Below, in pieces: positions 26,810-36,900 of a stretch of DNA of 64,000 nt. A program made the position numbers and the translations under genes. The notes under the pieces are model-generated. The model was given only the letters and a program-made list of their open reading frames with translations. It was not told where the DNA came from and searched no databases. The stretch is from Bigelowiella natans CCMP2755 (taxonomy: Eukaryota > Cercozoa > Chlorarachniophyceae): positions 21,683 through 85,682 of the forward strand of contig ADNK01001700.1 in assembly GCA_000320545.1 (NCBI GenBank), read 5' to 3'. How positions within the stretch are numbered: the first letter of the stretch is position 1; each line of letters starts with the position of its first letter.

Positions 26810-27420
26810 ACACACAGACAACACAAACAACACCTTTCTCATCCAATGTGCAAGCGTATAATGAACAGGGTCTCCTGTTAAATCCGTGGCCAAAGGAGCA
26901 CCTGGTATTGCATGCATGTACGTGTGCAATTATTCAGAAACAAAGTCTTTCCTGAATCTAACCCCGCCCCTCCTTTCTTGCTATCGATCTTCCTCCTCCT
27001 TCTTCCCCTTCTTCTTCTTCTTCTTTTTCTAAACCAAACTTGTCCACCTCCAAATGGACACTGGCAGAATACAATGCCTCGTACTGCCAACAACAACAAC
27101 AACAACACAACAACGACGTACGCAGAAAGAGGAGGAAAAGGGGGGGGGTTAGTAGCAATAAAACAGATATTACTGCTCGTGATTCCTCCCTTAGGGAAAG
27201 AGAAAGAGAAGGAGAAAGAGAGAGGGCACGCAGGATGATGCTTATATATACTGCTGGTGCCTCCCCACAAATGTAAACAGTAGTACTACTGGTACCTATA
27301 TCTTGTAGTTCATCTTGGTAGAGAGATAAGGCTGCTGCAGAGTCTATGCCTCCCTGAATAATAAGGGAATACACACCATCACAACGAATAGTACCAACTA
27401 CAATGTTTCTCAAATACGTA

Positions 27421-27462
<42 letters not shown>

Positions 27463-27753
27463 TCTGCCCCTATCATCTGAACAGAAGTAGACGACTCAGC
27501 AGCCTGCGACGATATTCTATTTTGGAGCAAGGTGGTGCTTTTCCTCTTCTATTCCTTACTATGCAAGTCCTCCCTCCTTCTCTCTCCTCTCCTTATTCAT
27601 TAGGATCATCATCATTATCATCATTATCATCACCATCATCACTTTGTTATAACAACAACCAATTCACCTTGCTGTGTGTGACCAAGACGACTTTCTTTTG
27701 AGTCGCCGAGTAAGCGTCGATGATCTCTCTCCTTTGATGACAAGTACATTATA

Positions 27754-27802
<49 letters not shown>

Positions 27803-28685
27803 GTTATTAATAAATATATCGTTGATAATATGTATATCTTATTCGTTTGATGGTAGTACCGAATTGCGGCCGCATTTTCATAAACACCACTTGCTCCTCC
27901 CACCTAAGAGAGATTCAATCACATACATAAATCATAAATACTGTACTTGTTAAATATAGCTCATCACTATTATTATTCAGTGCTGCAGCAGTAACACTCA
28001 CACATACACACCTACCTATCTACCTACCCTACCCTACCCTACCTGTGAGCAAAGCTTTGCTTGAAGACCTGCCTTTCTAAAAGCATTCACGGTGCTATCG
28101 AAGTACGCCTTTGTACACCACCACCACCACCACCACCAGCAGCAGCAGGAAGGATAAGGAACATGAGGAGGAGGAGGAGGAGGAGAAGGGGGTTAGTGCG
28201 GATGGGGATTTTAGCAAATCATAGTAGGGTTAAACATTTGTAGATTGGGTTGATCATGACGATGACGATGATGACGATGATGATGATGATGATGATGATG
28301 ACGATGATGGAAACAAGGGGCAAGATAATGATGATGGTAATTGCAGAGCAAAGCACGGTGTTTTTAGTGTCGTACGTGCGTTTGTGTATGCGTGGTCTCG
28401 CAATAATACCGGATATATCTGCCAAAGAAATCCCGGCACGAAGACGTAGTATACATCGTTGCGGAGTAATGAATATCCGGAAGGATCATCCTCCTCCCCT
28501 TCCTTCCTCTTCATACCGGCAATATCATCACCTTCCTTTTCCTGTATCATCATTGCAAATGAGAACGTCGATTTGTGGTATAAAAACACGAACGATGATA
28601 AAAAGGACAACTTGCGGCAGGTTTGACCACATATGCAGCACAGGTGAAAAACACTACTCTATCTCCCCCTCCTCCTTGATTGGAC

Positions 28686-28719
<34 letters not shown>

Positions 28720-28739
28720 GCTCTCTTTTATATGTTATA

Positions 28740-28776
<37 letters not shown>

Positions 28777-29549
28777 GTAGTCCGCACATGCTCCTGAGGT
28801 AGTAGTTGCATCCTCGATAGAAGCGTGTGAAATCGGTTAGTTTTGTCCTCGACGGGGGGGAGGGAAGGATCCCGTTTCAGCCATCCGATGTATTCCTCTG
28901 CTAGTTTACGAGACTCTGCTCGAGAAAGCAGCACAGAGAGCAGTGCAAATGGGACTTTCACTTTGTCAATCAAACCTGTTCCTGGCGGACCGTCGCCACC
29001 CCCCCCACGGCTAAATCTGCGTAACAAAAGTATATGATGCAATAACTAATTTATTGAATATGTGTGTGCTTTCAATGTATGTATATATTTTTGGTGGTGA
29101 GGGGGGAGGAGTCGGGGAGGTGAGGGCACCAGCACCTCGCTCAATAAGTGGGTTGTGGAAAAGATTTGGAAAAACAGAAGAAGAATCTATGGGTACTTGT
29201 CCTCTGCGTGATAGTGATAATAATAATAATAATAATGATAATTAAAATGATGATCATAAATGGCTGGTTTTGGTGGTGGTGTATCATGTTGTTACGTACG
29301 TTTTGGCCATTGCGCTAGATTCAGCTTCTGCTATAGCTCTGCTGGCCTCTTCTAGCACTCTATCGAGCAGCGACTGCTCTCTCCTAATCAATCACGTCAT
29401 AAAAGTACACATACTTTACGAAAAGATGCAAAGAATTGTGTGGGAAGGGGGAGGGAGGATGAATGGAGGGACCTTAAACGACGCTGCGAGTACTTTAGAC
29501 TTGATTTAAACCCTCGAAGACGTATAGAAGCCCTTGCCATTTCCGACTA

Positions 29550-29582
<33 letters not shown>

Positions 29583-29812
29583 CAACCACCACCACACAAA
29601 AAACAGCACTTATGAAGAAGTACCAGGCAAAACGTAAAGAGGTGAAGCAAAAGCATCCCCCCACACATATAATACACATCTGCAATCTTCGGTGCTACCA
29701 GGGGTCTTTTCTTCAGGGCTACTAGTTACTGCTTGTTGATAATAATACAGTATCATCATCATCATTATCATCACTATCATCATCATAATCATCGATATTC
29801 ATCGTCATCACA

Positions 29813-29853
<41 letters not shown>

Positions 29854-30187
29854 CTTGTAATACGCAACGGCCTCCTTCGCTCTCCCTGCCTCTTCCATAA
29901 CGTTTATGTTCTCTACAGAGCTGTCTAGGGGGTCGCTCTTCCGTAAATAACGTAGCTGTTTTAGCAATTGCGAAAGTCTTTCTTCTGCCTCCCGTTTTCC
30001 TTCTCTTGCCTCTTCCAATACCTGGTGATGATGATGTGTATTTATAGTACGGGGTAGTTGAGACACTTTAAATCATTTTTTTGTTCTTCATGGAACTACT
30101 GCCTAGATCATAGAGCATCGAACCAAAACAGCACTGCGGGGTATTTTCCTATAGAGCTTCTCTAGTACCGATATATCCCCATCTTAA

Positions 30188-30220
<33 letters not shown>

Positions 30221-31540
30221 GCTAATTTAATACAACACACACACACACACACACACTTGTTTGCTGATGCGTGATTGAAGCATATGGAAAGTATTGTTTG
30301 TTGGTTAGTTTACCGTTGTTGTTGATTTGAGCCTTTCTTCCATGCCAGCCACTTCTCCCTCAGTCTACGTACGTAGTAATACATCCATTGATTAGATGAG
30401 GATATTAAACACGATCAAATTATAAATGCTTTCATTCACGACAATGTATGGCGACGCGGTCATGCTAATATATGCACAAAATCATCAACAGTAGTCGTCG
30501 TAGGGCAGTTACTATGCTCACACCTCTCTAACAAGCGCTCTAAGGTCATCTGAATGAATTGCCCGACGGGGAAAGGTGCCAGCATTGAAAGGAAAACCAT
30601 CAATATCGCCTTGATCATTAGATTTCTCGCTACTGCTCTTTCTATTTCCTAAAAGCCCTGTGTCCACAACGTTTTCTGAAGAGCAATTGCTTGTAGAAGG
30701 GGGGGATGAGGAGGGAGATTTTCGCAGGACTTCCAAGTGCCTGATCGTGCAGAGTTACGGTGGTAAAACGAGGCGTCATCTCTTTTGAAATGTTTATATA
30801 TTTGTGTGTGCATATCGGCATATCATCACTCGAACAATAGCACCTTATCTGCGCTTGGAAAAGAGCATTTGCCTCCTCCTTCTTTGATTCTGTTTGACGT
30901 AGTTATTATTATTAAGTAGTAGCACGTGGGTAGTAGTAGTAGTAATAGTGGTAGTAGTAGGAGTCACTACATAGCGAGGGCCATATATTTATTAGATTGT
31001 ACTTATCATCATCATTTATATTACATAATCACATTCTCCTCTCCCCACCTCTACCTATACTAGACATGACGATATATATGCACGTAATAACCAAGATCTT
31101 GGAGTTCCGATATAACTCTTTTCATCTCATCCTCCCGGGCAGACAGCATAAGCTTTAAGGCCTTGTTGTATTGTAAATGCGAGGAGAGTGTTGATCGTGT
31201 TATTAAGCAGCATGAACATGGTTGCTGTTGGTGGTGGTGGTGTTGTTACTGTCCACATTGCAGTCACTTATTATCCCTCGAGAGATGTTGATGTTGTGGC
31301 AATCAAGGATCTTGGAGCTAGTACTAGCATCACAACCTTTGTCTCAGATAGATCATCAAACGGGTCTTTTCCACGTAGAACTTCAAGATTCTTCTCACTA
31401 TCAGCCATCAATCTAAACCACGATATCATATCCACCCATTGTAGTATTAGCTACAACTTTCCTCCCCCTTACCTTCCTTTCTATCTCCCCCCCCCCCCGT
31501 TCTCTTTTCCCATTGAGTGCGCTGCTGCTAAAAAGTGTGC

Positions 31541-31582
<42 letters not shown>

Positions 31583-32866
31583 AGGGAGGAGGGGGCTTGA
31601 TTATCATGTTATTTGTACTGCTGACAGCAGACACAGATTGATTTGATAGCATGGATTATCATGCTGTAGTATACATGGGCATGCATTCTCTGGGATCGAT
31701 ACATCGAGAAGATATGACAATTTGGTTCGAAAAATTTTACTTGGCCATCCTTCTCCTTTACCTTCTCCTCCTCATCATAATCACCATCATGATCATCATC
31801 ACCATTAAGATCTATGCACTGACTACTACTATTACCTTCTGGCTTCATGCAGCTCCCTGCGAGCGCTCTTGATTAATCTGTTAATATCATTCTTGATTAG
31901 TCATTTAATAAGCGAAACAGATATCATGAGCATATTTTCTAGAACAGCCGGATGGATTGGATACTCATTCGTTCTAATCGTCTTGATCGATTTATCAGCA
32001 ATTATCGTCATTTATTATCATCTCCATCTTCTTCATCATAATCTCCCTTTTCCCTTCATGTATCGTCAAATTGCATGGTAAGTAAAACCATGCAAATAAT
32101 GGGTATACTACCTGTTATACATTCTCACACGAATCTTCCAAAATCGCACTTCCCTCTTGGCCTCTACTATGGCTATTCCAGGGCCTCCCTCTTCCCCTGA
32201 TATTCTATCGACACGACTCTCCGACGAAGAGGCTGGAGGGGGAAGAATCACACGAGGTTGTTGTTGCGGGTAAAATGACAGTCCGGTCACTGCTGCTTTT
32301 CTATAGTGTGGGAAGAGATTATTAAGTCTCTCGGATAGTCTAGGTGATGGGGAGAGTGGTGACAAGGAAGAAGCTTCCTGTGATACGTATGATGAGACTG
32401 CGGAAACCGAATTACCCTGGGACTGTTGATGAAGGTGTGGTAGTTGTGAGAATATGACGCGATGATCATGGTGATGACGTAGGCAGCGTCCTCGTGGACG
32501 CAAGTTGAGCGCAGGAAGGGTTCGTGGCGAAGGAGAAGAAGAAGAAAATAGGCTAGTAGTATGTGATACTGCATGAACGGCTCTTTTCAGGCTTCCCCCT
32601 CCCCCTTTTTGCACGCGTAGCCCCTGAGCTCCGTGTATAATCAAAGCGGAGAAAAACAACACCGAAATAACGCCCCAAATTCGAAGAGAAGAAGCTTTTT
32701 GCGAAAACGGACGAGGGGCATGTGCCTGGCGACGACGACGTGGACATGGAAGGGAGGAATGGTGGCCTGCTTTCCATGTTGATATCCTCTCCAAACGTAA
32801 CCCCGTCCAATCATCTCCATCATCCCAAACATATTTGAAGGGGTGAGGGGTGCTTGGAGACACCAT
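24723..32866 (-). CDS. Membrane-anchored coiled-coil alpha/beta hydrolase (lipase-like)
   Basis: This is a long gene of about 25 exons. Exon 1 (32866 to about 32116) has one hydrophobic helix (IWGVISVLFFSALIIHG) after a basic N-terminus. Many small exons (31.9-28.8 kb) give charged heptad-like coiled coil (INRLIKSARRELHEAR, KALKLMLSAREDEMKRVI, EEAREGKREAEERLSQLLKQ). The hydrolase core follows. VYYVFVPGFLW (near 28.45 kb) leads to FDSTVNAFRKAGLQAKLC and REIIDAYSATQKKVVLVTHSK (exon ending 27668). Exon 27353-27296 then gives GGIDSAAALSLYQDELQDI, and VRGIVFCQCPFGG plus APLATDL follow. The nucleophile elbow is THSKGG, split by an intron between Lys and Gly. A late exon (about 25.77-25.67 kb) gives NDGLVIPEDAEIPG and LDHVGT, the likely acid/His region. 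The tail has Gln and Asn runs (25442-25038), then a last exon ending at 24723. The substrate is unknown. Some small exon borders are guesses. Confidence 0.65.
25366..25395. repeat. In-frame (GCT)n coding a Gln run
   Basis: On the minus strand this reads as CAG/CAA codons within the hydrolase C-terminal exon. Two (GTT)n tracts at about 25134-25160 and 25256-25287 encode Asn runs in the same exon. Confidence 0.75.
27424..27460. repeat. (TA)n microsatellite, intronic
   Basis: A TA tract in an intron of the hydrolase gene. A compound (CA)n(TA)n lies at about 27755-27798 in a neighbouring intron. Confidence 0.9.
28250..28304. repeat. (GAT/GAC)n microsatellite, intronic
   Basis: A GAT-rich tract with GAC variants. 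Further intronic tracts of the same gene are (GAT)n at 28683-28720, (CA)n at 28741-28774, (CA)n at about 29552-29581 and (CA)n at about 29814-29849. Confidence 0.9.
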
Positions 32867-33621
32867 ATGGGCCTCCTTAGAGGACTCTGCTCTACGTTTT
32901 GGCAGAAAGGGGGGGAGGAGCTATGTTCGAGAGATTGTGTGGAGTTTTGCAGGGTGTTTTATTTTTAATTATGTTCATATTTAGCTTGTCGCAGCAATAA
33001 GGAGGACTACATTGTGCATAATCTCTCCTAACAATTCAGGGGGTACTCACACGATCCAAAAAGAAAAGTCGGCCTGCGCGCCTGCGCACAGCCAAGCAAT
33101 TTCGAACCATGACCTTTTCAAAATCCCTTTCATCTTGAATTGGCGACATCAAATCTGACAATCATCTCACAAAAATTGCTTCTGTTTTCTCACAAGCTGG
33201 AAGGAACATTGGGATGAAAATGAAAATTTGTCGCTCACACTAAATTCCTTTCTTTTTGTGTTGCAGGGATGCCTCAACAACCCCGCGCCAAGCTGGCAAG
33301 GACTCTCTAGCTCTGTCCTGCTGCCATGACGCCAGCACGCTGTTGCCTTCACGCTGCACCCAAGTGAGCGACGTGCTGCGGACCAGCGGAACCAAGCCAG
33401 ATGCTTCCTCAAAAAATCCATGAAAATTTCACACGAGGATTGTCATTCATGTTGTGTGCCCTTTGCATTCGAATTTTGTTCTGGCACACGTGCGACGCCA
33501 CACACTGCCAGACTGCCAGGTTTTGCAATGTCTCTGCACCTCTGAGTCTCCACTGGTCCAGACCTGCCAACCTCTCTAGCTCTGGAGCCAGGCCCAGCAA
33601 TGTCACGCTGGTTGGTGGTCC
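32867..33621. other. Spacer and left flank of the LTR element
   Basis: The first part is the 5' side of the minus-strand hydrolase gene. From about 33260 the DNA changes to a CCAG/CTGG/TGCCA-rich sequence, which continues to the right of the retrotransposon. No coding potential is recognised. Confidence 0.4.
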
Positions 33622-33947
33622 TGTAGCGCGTACCACTACGCGGGCACAAGTCACGTGCGACAACAAAGGGGTTGTCGCGGATATAGAATATAGATAACGT
33701 AGATATTAATACAGCATAGGCACGTGGGTTCCGGCGGGACTCATGGCAGCACACCGGAAGTGTGCTGCCCCACGTGCGGCGGCATTCGCGAAAGCTTCGC
33801 GAATGATTACGCAGTGCACGATTTAATAAAAATATAATCTTTAATAAAAATAAACACAACTCTTCAAAAGGAAGCAAACGTGCCTTTCCCCCCCCCTGCC
33901 TACTTGTGCACGTAGCGCCTCGGCCTGTGAACACCTTACGCGCAACA
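33622..33947 (+). repeat. 5' LTR
   Basis: The LTR starts TGTAGCGCGTA and ends TACGCGCAACA, an 11-bp terminal inverted repeat with one mismatch. It contains three CACGTG words, two hairpin-forming inverted repeats and an AATAAA signal near 33824. Confidence 0.95.
33721..33776 (+). promoter_or_regulatory. Nested inverted repeat in 5' LTR
   Basis: The inner arms GGCAGCACAC and GTGTGCTGCC (33745-33754, 33760-33769) enclose a 5-nt loop. The outer arms CACGTGGG and CCCACGTG share one base with the inner stem. A second perfect stem lies at 33784-33804: ATTCGCGAA, a 3-nt loop, then TTCGCGAAT. The same structures recur in the 3' LTR. Confidence 0.75.
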
Positions 33948-33986
33948 ACCTTTGGCTTCCACACACGGGAAACGATTTGACTAACA

Positions 33987-36900
33987 ATGTCACAGCAGCT
34001 AGAAGAACAGCAGGACTTTGGCTCGCAGGCCGTGCAAGGGCACGAGCAGAAACAGGAAAGGAAGGGCGATACGGACGCTAAGGAAGGAGGAGGAACACCT
34101 CCACAGGCACCGCCGGGACCAGCACCCGGGATTAAGAAAGCAGATGCAGCAGCAGAGGCACTGGAGAACTTCTACGAGGCGGACGACGAGGACGTGGCCG
34201 CCGAAAGCAAGAAGGTCGTAATGGCATTACGAGCCTTGCGACCCAGGGCGAGCAACTACGCCAAACTGAAAGTATCGATAGAATACAAGTATCAGACACA
34301 TGATGTTTGGGCAGCTATCATGCAGGACATCATGGATTACGAAGCAGACTTACCTCCAGAGTGGGCAGCTTTGTTTAGGAACGACGGGGGTCTGGGCGCC
34401 TCGCGGGGGACGACCCAGAGCACCGTCAAGCAGCAGCAGCCGGTACAGCGGAACACCCAGTTCATGTCTGTTAAAACAGCACCGGTTATGATAACGAAAT
34501 ACAACGGGAAAAGAGGTGAGGCAAGGAGGTGGTGGAAGAACGCTAGGAGTATACTCTGCGACTTTACCCCTAACCCCACCGAAAACGACAAGCTCAAATG
34601 GCTAGCTATAATAAAGCAAGCCATGGACCTTTACGAGACAGGCAGGACCCGGATCAGGCAGCTAGAGAAAATACACACTACAGTTAGTGGGCTACGAGAC
34701 GTTGAGGCGATAATGAAGGCTTTTGTAAATGAACAGGATGCTAACTCCCTACCCCAGGCTATTAGAAAATACAGAGCAATGATGCAGCATGAGAGAGAAC
34801 CTGTTAGAGACTTTGCCACGCGCTTCCAGGATATGATCGACGAACTACATGATTTTAATTACAACACAGGTGATGATCAGGCAAGGTTTGAAGAGTTCAA
34901 GTTAAAGATAAAGGAATCCACTTACGTTACGGAGAAAGGCTACACCACGATGGAGGCAGCAGTGCAGGCTATATCCCTACGCGAGCAGGAGCAGGACCGC
35001 AAGTTTACCAGCCCTAAGGTACCTGGCATAGGAAACATTAACGCTATTAAGCCGCAGCGAGACTGGTACAAGGACAGGGAAGGTAACCGACGTTGCGGAT
35101 ACTGCTCACGTAAAGGGAAACACACCGCTAAAGACTGCAGAGACAGGAAAGAAGGACGACCCAGGATGACGATCAGGCAGCTCAACGAACACTACGAGAA
35201 GTTAAAGAGAAAGAAAGGCAGAGGACAAGGATATAACAACAGCAAATGGCAAGGCAGCAACAACGGGAAGAACAATAAATATAAGAACAAAAAGCAGAAC
35301 AGTATCAATGCTATACAGCAGCAGATAAACGGAATATTAGATCACCTTAAGCAGGCGCCGACGAAGACAGCAGTACCAGCAACGCAGGACCAAGACAAGC
35401 CCATGACCCTAGACGACATAAAGAACTTAGGAGTATGCAACATTAATGACGAAGACGCTAACAGGACTATCAAAGTTGCTATGACCAAGGTTAAAGTTAA
35501 AGACAGCTACGGAGACTACAAGAAACTACCTGCCCTTTGGGATAGTGGCAGCATGCCGAAGTCCTTCATAAGCCTAAGCACAGTAAGAAGGTTAGGACTA
35601 TTGGATCAAGTGACTAAGAAAGAACGTAAATATGCTCAAGCAGACGGAAGCTCTTCCATGAAGACCGTCGGTGAGCTAATGCTAAAGCTACAGATACCTG
35701 GCAGCGACGCGGAGACCCAAATCAAGACCCGAGTAGCCATGACTTTATCCATGGAACTACTCCTCGGACAGGATGCCCTAGAAAAATTAGGGGGGATCAT
35801 ATCATTCTACAATCACAAGATATACTTTGCTAAGTTGCCAAAGAAGTCAGGCAGGACCATCAGCCAGAACATGATACGGCTTGACGAGTGGACCTCTGAG
35901 TCAAGCGTTAATGCGTTAGAGTTTATGGACCTAGCGGACAACAAGCTACCTACACCTACCGAGCTACGGAAGAAGAACCCCGGCAAGACCATCCGACAGA
36001 TAACGGAGCTACTGGACAAGACCCCCCCAGCTGATGATTGGGATATCGACAAAGGCAAAAAGTACATTAATAAAATATTAAACGAGAAGTACTCTGACAT
36101 CACCAAGCCGACGACGAAGCCCTCCAGCAAGCTTACCCCAGTAAAGATCGAGCTAAAGAAGGGATACGAAGAGTGCATCATCAATGACCCAGAACATAGG
36201 CGACCGGAAGCGGACTGGGAAAAGATAGAGTGGCAGATCAATGAATGGGCAAAGGAAGGGAAGATAGAGCCAAGCAACTCACCATGGAACGTGAGACATG
36301 TGCTAGCTAAGAAACCTACTTACCCTTTCTTCCGCCTGGCGCACAACTTCATCCGCCACAACCGAGTAATAAAGAGGATCCAGACACCTACACCAAGGAT
36401 AGATGACGTTATTGAACACGTCATAGGATACAAATACTACTCTTCCCTAGATAAAAATGAATCATACATGCAGACACCCATCCACAAAACCTCCCGCCCC
36501 ATTACCGCGTTCTCCAGCAGGCACAGGAAGTGGCACTTCGTCGTATTCCCTTACGGCCTAAGCATATCAGGGGATGCGTTCAGTAGTCAGAACTACAGGG
36601 CATACACACATGATGGGATGGCGTCTGTGTTGTGGGTGTTTGTGTTTGTGTATGTGGATGATGACATAATATGTACCAACACAGTCGTCGCTCAGATCTT
36701 CCTCCTGGAAAATATATTTATTAGGTTTGCACACTTCGGTTTTACTATTAGACTGCAGAAGTGTACATTCCTAGCTACAAGAATCAAGTGGTGTGGATAT
36801 TACCTGGAGCAAGGCCGCATCACCCCAAACCCCGAGAAAGTAGCAGCACTACAGCAAGCCCCTAAACCTAAGAATGCAAAGGAGTTAAAGTCATTCTTGC

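Noticed and set aside
28550-28790. CRISPR-like or tandem-array signal from regular repeats
   Set aside because: The periodicity is simple (GAT)n and (CA)n. There are no unique spacers of constant length, and the DNA is eukaryotic.
33443-33964. Minus-strand 173-codon frame, repeated near 38965-39507
   Set aside because: Both lie across the LTRs, so their similarity is just LTR identity. No domain is recognisable.
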